Below are positions 31,801-42,776 of a stretch of DNA of 64,000 nt, in pieces. The notes beneath the pieces were generated by a model. It was not told the origin of the DNA. It searched no databases and saw only the letters and a program-made list of their open reading frames with translations. The first letter of the stretch is position 1; each line of letters opens with the position of its first letter. Source of the stretch: Pseudogymnoascus destructans (Eukaryota; Ascomycota; Leotiomycetes; Thelebolales; Thelebolaceae); NCBI RefSeq assembly GCF_001641265.1, contig NW_020167550.1:1-64000 (forward strand), in the 5' to 3' direction. The translations under genes and the position numbers were made by a program.

Positions 31801-32572
31801 AGGCGAGCATCTCAGAGAAGCTGGTTGAGATTATGGCAGGGCGCGCGACGCTGCATCTGCGCGCCATGCGGGCAATTGTATGGGACGATGATTCCGCAGG
31901 GGACAAGGCAGTGAGCGCGTACATGGATACACTTACCAAGGAGACGGGAACGTTGCATAGGGTGCTGAGTAAGCATATGCCTGAGGAGACGGTGTTGGGG
32001 ATTATGGAGCCGGTGTTTGGGAGTTATAGGGAGCAGCTGGGGAAGGCGTTCCGAGAGGCTCCGGTGACGACGGAGAGGGGGAAGGAGAGGTTTGTTGCCC
32101 CGATGCTTTTATTGTGTGCGGATTTTACTAACAGTCATCCAGAATGCTCCGTGATGCTCAGCACTTCGCCGCTAAAATCAGCAAGCTTGATGGCGCTGGC
32201 GATTTGGGAGAGTCTATTCTCACCACGGCGACGAATAGGACGCTTCCTGTTGCTGAAGTGTCTGCTGCCACTACAGCCGCTGCGGTCACCGAGGCTGCGG
32301 CCGCAACGAGCCCCGAAGCGCCTCTGCCGCCTACACCAGTAGTGGAGATCAGTGGATCCCCGCCTAACCCGCCATTACCGATTTCACCTGACGAAGTTGT
32401 AAATGAGGTGGTGAATGGGGATGTAGCTGTAGCGAACGACGCGGTGGAGAGCGAGACCCTTATTATCGAAAGCCCTGGTGTGGAGAGCGAGGAAGCTGCG
32501 GAAGTGGAAGGAGAGACCGAGTCGGGGATGAAGGACGGGAAAGATGTGGAGGAGAAGGGCGCGAAGGCGTGA
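28871..32572 (+). CDS. VPS54: Vps54, GARP tethering complex subunit
   Basis: Subunit of the Golgi-associated retrograde protein (GARP) complex, which tethers endosome-derived vesicles at the trans-Golgi. Three exons: 28871-29105, 29158-32089 and 32143-32572 (introns 52 and 53 nt, the second with TTACTAAC), about 1,198 residues. A Ser/Pro-rich N-terminus is followed by LQEKLSWYMDTIEVHLISAI and coiled-coil ALGSLRELHSEAADSVARIK, the Vps54 N-terminal signature. The conserved C-terminal block contains FNSRCTQLILGAGATKIVGL, KNITTKHLALASRALGF and ISEKLVEIMAGRATLHLRAM. The last 120 residues are acidic, Ala/Glu-rich and disordered. No breaks were found. COG6 was considered, but the C-terminal motifs point to Vps54. 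Confidence 0.9.
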
Positions 32573-33024
32573 GATGGTCCATGAATATTTTGGTGTGGAT
32601 GAGGATGAGACGAGGATTTTTGTGTATTGTAGATACCACCGATGATACGAGCGAGGTAGTTGTTTGTGACGGAGTAGCTGAAAATATAGATGAGGGATTG
32701 AACTATGGTATGGCCTTCATTTCCGTCTTATTTGTCTTGGGCTGAGCATGGGATATTGATCCGTGTGCAGACATACTAACCCCCCCTCCCACGCCACTTC
32801 CCACAAATACCACATCTGTACCCTGCACCCTTGACGTTTATTTAACCTTTGGACTTTAACCGCCGGATAGCAATTATGCGTATCCGCCCATCAAAGCCAG
32901 AAGCTCCTGCCCATTATTATATATTTTTATGTAGGTGATGACTCACTTAGAAATCGGACGCACAGCGGAGCTAACAAGCCTTTTGACTATTACCCTCTTT
33001 AAGAAGAGCCAACGGCCTCTACCC
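32573..33024. other. Intergenic, no gene seen
   Basis: Includes the 3' UTR of VPS54. Nothing else is supported. Confidence 0.4.
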
Positions 33025-33590
33025 ATGTCCGTTCCGCCGTACACTCCCAATATGGAATCGATCCCACTGCCAAACGAAATAATCTTCCAAATATGTTCTT
33101 ACCTATGTTCTCACTGCAAAAATCCAGGAGTATTCCCCAACTCGAATACCACCGAGGCCCGCATCGCAAAGGTGGCGCTGGCGCGTATGTGTGCCGCTCG
33201 TCAAATATATTGACCAGGCACTGCTCTATCCCAAGTCCGACAGTTCTGTCGGCACAGAATGACTGGAGATGCTGCTGCCACCTTCGATTCGAAGGGTGCA
33301 TTTTACTTATGTGTACAAGAGCTGAAGATTTGATATACCTTGCGTCAGTGGCACCAGGGAGTTTCCCCAAGCTTGGGAACGTAACGATGGTCTCGTGAGT
33401 CCGATACCACCGGAGACAGTGGAGGAGATCGAGCACATGAAGACGGTGGAACCTGCCTTTGCTGACGTTGGCGTGCATGTGTCGTGGGAGGAGAACTTGA
33501 TGGGTCCGTTCTTGTACACTGCGATTCCGGGGGGGACGCCGGGCTTAACGGTAACTTGTGTGCCATCTGCTCCTCAGCCACTTCCTTGAC
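33025..33590 (+). pseudogene. Decayed F-box-like gene
   Basis: ATG 33025 opens MSVPPYTPNMESIPLPNEII, then FQICSYLCSHCKNPGVFPNS and TEARIAKVALARMCAARQ, an F-box-like start of a lineage-expanded fungal family, ending in a stop at 33213. Past it, in other frames, further matching pieces (LCVQELK, DLIYLASVAPGSFPKLGNVT, VEEIEHMKTVEPAF) follow to about 33590, showing a formerly longer protein. The C-terminal repeats are gone. Confidence 0.5.
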
Positions 33591-33793
33591 ATGAAGGAGT
33601 AATAAAAGTGAAATACTTTTTATATTAGAGTATGCAGACACTAAAATACATAATGAGCGTGAAGAGCATGAAGAGCAACAACCGAATCCTCTACACATCA
33701 AATAATAAGGAGTGACAACGTGCAAACAAGCTCAGCCATAATCCCCAAGCACCAACCATGCATCCAGCCCTTCACCCCCCTTTCTGGAATACT

Positions 33794-34234
33794 CTAGCAG
33801 CTGCATCCGCACTCAGCAGCGTTGTGGCAGTTCCGCCCACACGACTGCTGCTGGTTGCATTGTCCCCAATCAGAGCACGTGTTCCAGTCTCCAGATCCAT
33901 CACCACCAGCAGTCCAGCACCATTGTCCGCCATCACGGCAGACTTTCCAGCAGCGGCCTTTGCCGAGATCACATCCGAAAGGGGCAGTGGAGACACAACC
34001 GCGAGCGGTGAGGGGATTCTGTGAGGGAAGGGAGTTAGTAATTTGCCATTTAGGTATGTCTAAGGAAATCCGGATTTTACGTACGAATTTATCGGAGGAG
34101 CGAGCCCATTCTGTGCCTGGGGGTGGCATGGAGGAGTTGGAGAGGTCGGGAGCGACGCCTGTGTTGCCGGCGTAGGAAGCTGAGAGGACGCCGGTAGCTT
34201 GGATAGCGAGGAAGAGGATGCTGGTGAATTGCAT
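33794..34234 (-). CDS. Small secreted cysteine-rich protein, effector/antimicrobial-like
   Basis: Exon 1 34085-34234 and exon 2 33794-34018; removal of the 66-nt intron (GTACGT..CACAG) gives 124 residues. Signal peptide: MQFTSILFLAIQATGVLSAS. The mature C-terminal domain (from RGCVSTAPFGC) carries 12 cysteines: C..C..GRCWKVC..GGQWCWTAG..WNTCSDWGQC...SCGRNC..ECGCSC. This compact pattern recalls fungal defensin-like or IDI-type peptides, but I cannot assign a family. The intron is a multiple of three without stops, so an unspliced form would add 22 residues between signal and Cys domain. A role as effector or antimicrobial peptide is inferred only from secretion and Cys content. Confidence 0.65.
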   Translation of the reverse strand: MQFTSILFLAIQATGVLSASYAGNTGVAPDLSNSSMPPPGTEWARSSDKFVRKIRISLDIPKWQITNSLPSQNPLTARGCVSTAPFGCDLGKGRCWKVCRDGGQWCWTAGGDGSGDWNTCSDWGQCNQQQSCGRNCHNAAECGCSC

Positions 34235-35270
34235 TGTTGCGGTTGCTTGTTAAGGCGTATTTGGGTAGTTAAGTGATTGATGTTCTAGATTGTATTGGAG
34301 AAGCTGACGTAAGTGTAATGATGAGAAATAAGAAAAGAGGAATGCTTGGGAGTTTTATACTTTTCACATCGACCGGACTCTTCATTACCGGCATCTGCAA
34401 ATCTTCCTCATAGCTACTACCTACCCTATTAGGCTTTGCTTTGTGTAAGTCTGACTGCTCCCTATACGAGGAGGATTTGCCAAGAATCTCAAAATGCAGC
34501 TCTCAACGAATCTAGATGTCTCGCATCATCCTCGACATCTGGGGGCTAAACAGAACAAGCAACCAAGGCCATTGCTATCTTATTTTCCACAACGCACCTG
34601 CTACAATCGATTGCACAACAGATTCGGCTTCTATAGATCTCACCCGGTGAGATAACTGCATCTCCATGTTAGTTTAGCGTCACTTTCGCATCCTTTTCAT
34701 ATCGGCACTAAAACTTTGGCTGCCTTAGCTTAATTACCATATTAAGGGTGTATTGCTCTTATTTCCATGTAATTCGGCAGTTGTGAGCCATTACTACAAG
34801 ACTCGAAGTGCAAAGGTGCTACGTCAAAACTATAAGAGAGTTAAGGGTAGAACAAAACGGCATGACTGCGTGAGCGGACAACGAATCAATACGACGGTCG
34901 TCAGGTGCTGTGTATATTAGCCATCACATAAGCGCTTAAGCATAACACCGCGGGTGGATCTGGCCGTTTTAAATCTCATCCTGTGCGATTGCCGATCGGA
35001 TCCTCCCAGCGACGTCAAGCTAAAGTAGCGTCACGATGTAGGGAGGACCGTTGTTGCGGCTAAGGTAGATATGAGGTAGAGCGCTGTGGGCTAAGACAGT
35101 GGGGTTCTAGGCTGGGTGATAAGTGGCTAGAGTGGGAGCGAGGGAGGTGAGCGGTGTTTGGATAGTGGCACATTTGAATTCGACGCATGACCAATTTAAC
35201 CCTAATCAATCTCCTGCATTAAACTAATATATAGAATCTTACATCTGCCTTCTAAAATAGTAAATAGCCC
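34235..35270. other. Intergenic ~1 kb, no gene seen
   Basis: No supported coding frame. It holds the promoter of the Cys-rich gene on its left and the P450 3' UTR on its right. Confidence 0.45.
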
Positions 35271-36903
35271 TTATGATCGAGGGAACAACGAAGTATGAAC
35301 CCCATTGCCGGAACCCAACGTAAGATGCAAGTTCTCAAGCCATGGCTTCGAATCCCTGCTCTCAATTCTCTCAAATTCCTGCACCATCCTCACCAACGTA
35401 TAGCCTGCTTCCGTCAAAGCAAATTGCTGACCAACACAGATTCTGGGCCCGCCGTTAAATGGTAGGTACCCCCAGCCCACCCGCAAGTTCTCCCAGCGCT
35501 CAGGCTTGTACTCATCGGCATCTTCTCCGTAAATGTCTTTCCGCCGATGCATTGAATATAGATTATAGGCTATAATCTGGCCTTTGGCCACGAATATTGG
35601 AGCGCTGCCATCAGGTCCACCGCCCACTGGCAGGGTTGTGTCTTTGTTGGCATAGCGGATATTCTGAGGTACTGAGGGATATAAACGGAGAGCTGAGAGA
35701 AAGGTTAGGCTAGATCATAGGTTGACTTAGTGTTGTTTGGTACGACAGCTTACATTCATTCAGGACATGTTTCAGATATCTCATACTACGCAAGGTTTCA
35801 TAGTCTGGTCTCTTCCCTTCCAGCTGATCAACCTCGTGTTTTACCTTGGCCCAGACGTCTGGGCGACGAGCAAGGACGTGGAAAGTATTGCTGAGTAGAC
35901 CGGCAGTGGTATCTCTACCAGCAAGCAGGATATTGAGAATCTCAGAACGGATCTGGATGGGATCATCTGTAGCTAGAGCGAGCTCGTTCATGAAGATATA
36001 CTTTCCTTTCTGCTTCTCATCCTCAACGTTTGTTTTCCCGCTCGCCTGACTCTGTCGGCGGAACTCAAGCGCCTTCGCAACAAACTTGTCAATGAAGTTG
36101 TGCACACGCACACAAGCAGTATCAAACTTTCTGTTGCGGTAGAACCAGACGAAAGGGCCGAGTCTTAGACGGAGATTTAACTCCTTTTGGGCGAAGTCAA
36201 AAGCCTCACCGAAGAGCTGCTGCTCGGACCCAGGAGGGCTGCGAAGAATATCAACAGACTCGCCCATGAGAAACTCGGTGGCGCTGTCAAGGGTAAGCTG
36301 GTAGAACAGTGGCTGCAAGTCGATGGTGGATCCGTCTCTAGGCATTTTGGCTATCAAATGTTGAATGTGCGATTCAAGGGTTTCAAGGTCAGCTACATGG
36401 ACCCTAGCAAAGCTGGGGCGGACGAGTGCCTCCCAGACGTCAGCGGAAGAAAATAGTTTTTATGACGAAGAGGTCCATACACGAGAACGTTCCCAATGCG
36501 TGCCATCAGAGGTGAAAATGCCATGGCCCAACAAAGCTCCCAGTCCTCTGTGCCTCTTACCAATACCGAAGTCATGGAACTGCGTGGCTAGAAGCGCCTT
36601 AACATTCTCGGGTTCAATAGTGGCTATTGCAGGCTGGCTGAGAAGTACTAAAGAAAAGGTGTTGCCCATCTCCCTATGCAGCCGTAGCGAAGTTGGGAGC
36701 ATCGTCCGGGCTTTCATATCAGCTGCCATCGCCAAAAAGACTTTATAGCCAATAATGCGTTCGGTTTGTGGGAGCCTGGCTGGTGGTTTGCAACCCCGCG
36801 CTTTGGCAAAACGGCTCCTTTGTATCAAGGAGATGACATGGCGGACGAACAAAAATGCAGCCACACATGCCACTGCAATTTTCACAAAAAAAGAGTCGAC
36901 CAT
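35271..36903 (-). CDS. CYP52-type cytochrome P450 (alkane / fatty-acid hydroxylase-like)
   Basis: Membrane-bound monooxygenase, probably in the ER. Exons 36481-36903, 35754-36429 and 35271-35692 (introns 51 and 61 nt) give 506 residues; ATG 36903 starts MVDSFFVKIAVACVAAFLFV, an N-terminal membrane anchor. Motifs in order: THWERSRALVRPSFARVHV (C-helix), I-helix LLAGRDTTAG, K-helix ETLRSMRYLKHVLNESLRLY (ExxR), TLPVGGGPDGSAP, MHRRKDIYGEDADEYKPERW and the heme loop FNGGPRICVGQQFALTEAG with the axial Cys. TLPxGGGPDG and YSMHRRKDIYG are hallmarks of CYP52 n-alkane and fatty-acid omega-hydroxylases. All motifs are intact. It stands alone with no biosynthetic cluster partners nearby. Confidence 0.88.
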
Positions 36904-38105
36904 CTTGCTGACTTCCAAATGGTGATGTTCAATAGGTATAGTTTGCGCCGCGTTAGTAGGCGGTGTAACTTTTGACAGGCAGCCGCGAACTATATAAAGG
37001 GAAAGTTGTCATTTTGGCCAGGGTATAAAAATGAGGAGTATGTGGCATTTCATCGGCATTCCGTCGTTTTTTTGGGTCCGTGCCGAGGTAGGTCAGCACA
37101 GGCCGAACATGTGGGAAAACGAAACGCTCATGAGACGTCGACCTGCGCTTTTAGCCCGGTCCAGTTAGGTGAAGCGCTAGAGCTGCGGGTGAGGATCATG
37201 AGGATAACTAGCTAGAATATCTTGAAAGCCAATTCTCACCTCTCCAACACCGACACCGTGACCCCGAGCCCACAGATATGATGCCTCACATGCTAAAAAC
37301 TACTCAAACTACTCAAACTACTCAAACTACTCAAACCTCTTGTCAGCTACATTCTTCCCGTCCAATATTTGAAGGGCAAAAAGCTATGAAATGCAGAAAA
37401 ATTAACCCCTATATTACACACTTCCCCAAGTCCCCTACAACATTCCAGCACTCCCACTTGTTTTGTTCCATATTGGTAGTAGAAGCCCTGGCCTGGATCT
37501 CGAAACATTCCCGCCTTGTCTCTAAGGTAGATATTTCCAATAACCCAAGATTCATGCCCGAAATATTGTGTAATAGGAGAATGCGAGGGGTGTGGCTGGT
37601 CGTGATCCGGGATATTCCTACGAAGCCGTGTCAGAGCTTCACTGGGCACGATACGCTAGGTATGTCACACCTAACGTATCGTGTTACTTGAGGCATTTGT
37701 GTTTCTTGTTGGAGCTGATTCATATACCAAACCAGTCCTGCCAGAGGAAACGCCCGAACCCAACACATGCCCAGAATCTCCAACATCCATCTATTCCCGT
37801 GCCTCCGCTGTGAAATTAATTCAACCTTAAGACAAGAAATCTATGTGCATCCTATCGTTTATGTAGCGTTCGGTAAAGTACAAGTTAGGAATTAATTGCA
37901 ATTAGGTCAGCTTGAGTGGAGACTATTTCCTAGGCGGGGATGCGGGGTAAATGAACCAGATCCAGCGGTCCTTGCTCAGCGGATAAAAATCGGCTGTAAA
38001 CTCAACTCTCGGATATTAAGGTTAACCAGCTGTTGAAGGCAACCGAGGGTGTACCGGGCCAGAGAAACGGTCGTAATCTCTCACGCGTTAACAACCCCCG
38101 ACGAT
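36904..38105. other. Intergenic with 9-mer array and a long hairpin
   Basis: TACTCAAAC is repeated in tandem about four times (37300-37336). At 37647-37683 a 15-bp inverted repeat (CACGATACGCTAGGT / ACCTAACGTATCGTG, one mismatch) encloses a 7-nt loop. No gene was found. Confidence 0.55.
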
Positions 38106-39210
38106 GTTCAGCTCTATGATGTTCCAATCCAACAGGAGCTGGTAAATCTCCAACAACACGTTTGCTGACCTAAGGCTTACAAGGTAACAGGTGTATGGGC
38201 GCCTGACCTTAGCTACATTAACGGCCGATTTTATCTCGCGTCGATGACACGATTCAAAGCCAACTTGATCCAAGTCTCTTCCATGATCCAAATTCAGGGA
38301 AGACATACCTGAACCTTATGGCCCCTAATAACAATATCAACCCTCTATGGGGTATTTATCAATGTGAGGTCAGCTTGAAGACTGGGAACTGTGTTGGAGA
38401 ATACGTTGGCTTATGGAACGGAACCCTCCCTCACAACAGCTCAGCAAGAGATGAAGGGCCCAAGACGTTTTTGAAAGATGGGTTCTACTACTTACTCATT
38501 GCAGAGGATGGCACCGACGACCTCCATAGATCTACGATCGCAAGATCGCACTCACCAAAGGGGCCGTGGACTCCAGCGCCAAATAAAGCAGAAGTCGTTG
38601 AATATGACATTCTCAGCCTCCTTACTTCCGACTACCACACCTTTAGGTTATCTGCAATCTATCGGTGTCTCTATTTAGCCAGCGGATGTCGAAGAGGTCG
38701 TCGCCGATGCCGAGGATGACGACGGTTTGGAGGGAGAGATTGCCCTGAGCGAGTTCCAACATCAAGATATAGGGGTGCGAGGCTGTTTGAACCAAACAGG
38801 AATGTGCTTTTATAGTACCTTACTAATGAACGGCACGTCCACAGTGAGCAACCAACCCCTTCAACCCAATCGTAGAAATTGCTGATCATGGCATACAGAC
38901 AAGTCAGATCACCTTAAATAGCACAGTTATACCAACGGGTATCACTCTCATCATTCGTGCTACACCATTGAAATACTCGTTGGGCTTTCAATTATGTGTT
39001 GACCCGGTTGTTTGGATGTCAGACATAGCTTCGTCTTGGCTTGCCTTTGCACCTAAAGATTTTTTTGTTTTTGAAGGGGCTAGCTTTGCTTTGTTTGCAA
39101 GCGGGAATGGGAATCCGTGGCCATTTGATGCTCCATTGGTTGGTCTTAAGGAGGTCAATGAGGTCTATTTTGATGAAAACACTCCGGATTATGATATATG
39201 GAATTTAGTG
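38106..39210 (+). pseudogene. GH43 glycoside hydrolase (beta-xylosidase/arabinofuranosidase-like), decayed
   Basis: Pieces of a GH43 enzyme in plus orientation: LYDVPIQQELVNL (about 38110), GVWAPDLSYINGRFYLASMT (about 38185-38250), NNNINPLWGIYQC, EGPKTFLKDGFYYLLIAEDG and RSTIARSHSPKGPWTPAPN (to about 38585), then the C-terminal beta-sandwich IASSWLAFAPKDFFVFEGAS and FALFASGNGNPWPFDAPLVG ending near 39204. These match a GH43 catalytic blade region plus a DUF1349-like C-terminal domain. The frame is lost in several places and no start or complete catalytic triad can be read. A 98-bp part of the gene is copied in inverted orientation just downstream. Confidence 0.7.
38468..38565 (+). repeat. 98-bp inverted duplication, GH43 member
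   Basis: Encodes FLKDGFYYLLIAEDG to SPKG of the GH43 pseudogene. Identical over 98 bp, in inverted orientation, to 39283-39380. Confidence 0.88.
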
Positions 39211-39282
39211 TTTAGTTATCTCAGATGTGTTTCCTACAGTCAATATATGGCCCGGCCCAACCGTGACTTATTCTCCCTCCTG

Positions 39283-39380
39283 GGCCCCTTTGGTGAGTGC
39301 GATCTTGCGATCGTAGATCTATGGAGGTCGTCGGTGCCATCCTCTGCAATGAGTAAGTAGTAGAACCCATCTTTCAAAAA
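39283..39380 (-). repeat. 98-bp inverted duplication, ectopic copy
   Basis: Reverse-complement copy of 38468-38565, outside the GH43 frame. It is enclosed by a further short inverted repeat, CCCAACCGTGA (39256-39266) and TCACGGTTGGG (about 39402-39412). Confidence 0.88.
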
Positions 39381-39929
39381 GTTCATGAGCGGGCACAACT
39401 CACGGTTGGGTCGGAACATAGATATAATGGACAAGTGCCTGGGCTGTTTTGTGACCAGCCTATGACTAAATCTCTGTTTTCCAAGTATCTAGAGCCCGAA
39501 AGCAGTTTGCAATCCTCGAGGAACTGGTTGCCGGGTTTGTGGGGATTTTGCGGGGATGTGGAGAAGCAGAGTTCATGCCGCAACATGTGCCGGTGCGAGT
39601 TGCTAGCCACGTCGTCTCTAGCTTTCTCCACGCCAATGCCCCAACCCGCCAGGGCTTATTAGATTTCTCCAGTAAACTGAATATCTCGGACCTCATGTCA
39701 TGCATGCCTCCGCTGGCCAGGTGTTGTTGCTATGTCCGGAAAATAGTACGGGACATTTTTTCACAGAAAGGTCCTCGTGCCGCTTCTTTGAAGTTCACAA
39801 TGCCAAGGACTCCCTTCGAGAAGCTCTTAAAGTTATAGCTCGTCAATGCATAAAAGGCTCATATTTATTCGAACCTGGCGTTAATAATGCACTGCAACTT
39901 CTTGCACTTTGCATCGTTCATTTTCCCAA
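39381..39929. other. Unassigned stretch with open frames on both strands
   Basis: The plus strand has a 99-codon frame (39539-39838) reading AEFMPQHVPVRVASHVVSSF; the minus strand has similar-length frames. I do not recognise a family, and no intron signals were found that would extend either one. Confidence 0.35.
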
Positions 39930-41179
39930 ATGGTTTCCATTAACTCTATCACTGGTATTATTGTGCTTGCCACTATTACCTGGGCTCAAAATTTCGCAAC
40001 AACACATCCACACAATGCCCAACTCAAAGTAGACCCCAGACCAAAGGAGGTGCCTACCAAAGCTTCATTCTCCGTCATGGTGCGATCACAACGACCGAAT
40101 GGGTACCACTTGATATCTATTTAGCGAAACTTTCTCTCGTCAACACCACGAGTGGGAGGGAGTGGCCAAATACAGGAATCTTCGATGGCCTACTTCGATT
40201 TTAGTGACACAGTCGACGTGGAAGTTACATACAGCCCATCAGCTGTACGTTCAGCGGATATACGCCCCTACTCATACGGAATTATCCCTAAAGTGAGAGG
40301 CAATACCTTGAAATTTAGCCTCGCCCAATCCCGAAATCTCGTAATCAAGTCAACGACGAGATCTTCGACTGTTTACAGTTGTTCGCTGGCAGTGTCGAGA
40401 CCAATGTTCCTGCAGCCAACGATACGGATGTCATTTATTTTGGTCCAGGCATGCACAGTGTCTCAGGGGGTATGCTCCAAGTGCCTAGCGGGGAAAAGGT
40501 CTACATAGCTGGTGGTGGTGTTCTCACCTCCCGCGTGAACTTTTCGAATGTCCATGATGCAACTCTCCGCGGTCGAGGCATACTCTACAATACTCCTGGC
40601 GGCGCCATCACAGTTGCCTACTCAGAAAGAATACTTGTCTCAGAGGTCACGGTGCTGAACCCCAACGGCTACGCCGTGACAGCAGGCGAGGCAAATCAAC
40701 TCACAATTGAGAACTTCCGCGCTTTCAGCTCAAAAGGAAACGGCGGCGGCATTGATCTCTTCTCTTGCTCCGACACCTTGATTGACAACATCTTCATGCG
40801 GAACTCAGACGACTGCGTCGCTATATACAATCATCGCTGGGACTACTACGGCAACTCCTCAAATATCACTTTGCAGAATTCATCGCTCTGGGCTGATGTC
40901 GCGCATCCAATCAACATTGGCACGCATGGGAACACCGATTCCCCTGAGACTATGGATGGGATAGTCATCAAGAACATCGATACCCTCGACCACCGTGAAC
41001 CGCAGATGCTACATCAAGGTTGTATAGCCATCAATCCTGGCGACAGCAATCTTGTCCAAAATGTTCTTATCGAGGATGTCCGGGTAGAAGATTTCCCCGA
41101 GGGCTAATTGATCAACATGCAAGTTATGTTTGCACTGCATCACGACATCTGGCGTATTGCGGCTAGAAGTCTCACGCTT

Positions 41180-42430
41180 CAGTAGCGTCTGTGTATCTAA
41201 TAGAAAGAGATTCCACAATAGCTTTGTGGCTTGCATGAATGTGAGACCTACATGAGCGGTTATCAGCGGTTACGCTGGAGGTTGGCTGGTTATATCACAG
41301 TCATGAATGAGTATTACGCCTAATGAGGAAAGATCGTCTTAATTTTACACTAACTTACATTGAAAGATGTTCCACCATCAAATCGCCAGCCTTCTCGCCG
41401 AGACCAAGCATACATCAAGTCCTATCCGTCCGACGAAGCTATTCCACCATCACTAACACTAAACGAAGCCTAGAACCACGGGGGCATCCCCAACAACCCC
41501 ACCCATCCCTCAAATGCCAGGAAGCAAAGATGATCGCACCTTCTTGCGATACTTCTGCCAGTCCTCGCCATACCACATCCACAAGTTAGCATTTGCTGCG
41601 GCAAGCCATCGCCAGGACTCGACTCAACTTACCCGATCCTCACAATAACGGTCCAGCACCGGAATGCCCTTACTCTTAAACGAGTTATGTTTAACTAAAT
41701 ACAATACTTCGCCCAGGAGAGGGATACGGAATATGACCCTTAGCTTTGTCATCTAAGTCGGCATCACTTCGCCCTGATGCCATCCGCCTTGACGGCGAGT
41801 TATGCGCTCCAGACCCTAGAAATTTAACCTATGAGGGCATATGAGTCACGGATTGGAAAAGGCCCATGCGAATATGTGGTGCTAGTGGGTGCAGGATGAT
41901 GAAGCCAAGAACGTTGAATTTGGATTTGGGTAGCGGAAATGGAAGATAGCTCGAGCTGCCGGCTTGGGTGTGCGGAGGATACGAGGGGAAGTAAGGTGAG
42001 AGTGGAAGGAATTTGATGTTTGTATCGGTCCAGGGTGGGGTTGACAGGCAAGGTAGTGGATGGCTGGAAGTTCACTCTCGCCAGAAGTTCACTCTCGCTA
42101 TATTAGACCCCATACGCATGCGCAGGAGTTCGTTGACGATCTAGACTAGCCTCCTATTACCCACACGAGGAACCCCTCAAGTCACTGCCACAACGCGCCC
42201 TCTTCGAATATTCCCCTGGAACCGGCTTGGGACGGAAGGCGCTCTTGGTAGTGCTTTAATGACCTGGGGTCGACGTTTATACGGCCGCCCATCCCCGTTT
42301 GATGCAACATACCAAATCTTGGAGGTAGTGCAGTGAAGATGGGTTTGACCCTGCACCACATAAACTGCGTGGCGTTCTGCATGGTGGCGGCAATGAGGTT
42401 GGGGCTATCGGTACGGCGATCCTGTGCAGA
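41180..42430. other. ~1.3-kb insertion inside the beta-helix pseudogene
   Basis: Separates the body of the beta-helix gene from its C-terminal exon. It contains a minus-strand gene fragment (41510-41752) and a second minus-strand frame (about 42182-42382, NATQFMWCRVKPIFTALPPR) of unknown family. No terminal repeats or target duplication could be identified, so a transposon origin is not shown. Confidence 0.45.
41510..41752 (-). pseudogene. C-terminal fragment resembling a sterol-reductase/isoprenylcysteine-methyltransferase-type membrane enzyme
   Basis: ATG 41752 reads MTKLRVIFRIPLLGEVLYLV, then NSFKSKGIPVLDRYCEDR to a donor GTAAGTTGAG; past a presumed intron, MWYGEDWQKYRKKVRSSLLP ends in a stop at 41510. 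The order R-Y-C-E-x-R-Y-G-E-D-W-x-x-Y resembles the C-terminus of DUF1295/sterol-reductase or ICMT-like enzymes. The expected acceptor AG before MWYGEDW is missing (TTGTGG instead). Only this tail is present, so it is a fragment. Confidence 0.35.
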
Positions 42431-42776
42431 CCCAAAACCCCCTGTTATTATATAATGCCAATCCGTCGATTTTTGAAGGGTATAGTGAGGAGAAAAGAAT
42501 TGATGGAGTGACGTTTGAGAATTTGGTGATTAATGGAAGGTTATTGCGGATGCCATGCAGAAACCTACTTGCGTCGGATTTTGTGCGTATGTATGCAAAC
42601 GACCATACAAAGTATTTATTTCGACGGAGTAGCAAGCAATGATGGACTTACACCTGCCATATAATTTCTGCATTCCATCTTCATTTAATCTCCATTTCAA
42701 GTATTAAATAGCCCAAAATCAAAACATAAAACAAACCATGTATGGGTATCCCATCACGCAGCAGAGCCCGTCTGCC

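Larger units (their letters stand above)
39930..42625 (+). pseudogene. Parallel beta-helix hydrolase/lyase (GH28/pectate-lyase-like), broken and split
   Basis: A secreted right-handed beta-helix enzyme of the pectin-active type. It starts at 39930 with signal peptide MVSINSITGIIVLATITWAQ. EWVPLDIYLAKLSLVNTTSG and SSMAYFDFSDTVDVEVTYSP follow in different frames, then a long intact frame (about 40340-41104) with DVIYFGPGMHSVSGG, GGGVLTSRVNFSNVHDATLR, LNPNGYAVTAGEANQL, NSDDCVAIYNHRWDYYGNS and HPINIGTHGNTDSPETMDG. At 41105-41107 CAA has become TAA (EG-stop-LINMQVMF in frame). The expected C-terminus, DGVTFENLVINGRLL to SDFVRMYANDHTKYL, appears only at 42500-42615, so about 1.3 kb of foreign sequence lies between. 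At least three frameshifts, one nonsense change and one insertion make it non-functional. Confidence 0.72.

Noticed and set aside
28871..32572. Identification as COG6
   Set aside because: C-terminal motifs (LKNITTKHLALAS, SEKLVEIMAGR) fit Vps54 instead.
10739..36903. A biosynthetic gene cluster formed by the esterase, wax-synthase remnant and P450
   Set aside because: The genes are 4-19 kb apart, separated by unrelated housekeeping genes, and no core synthase is present.
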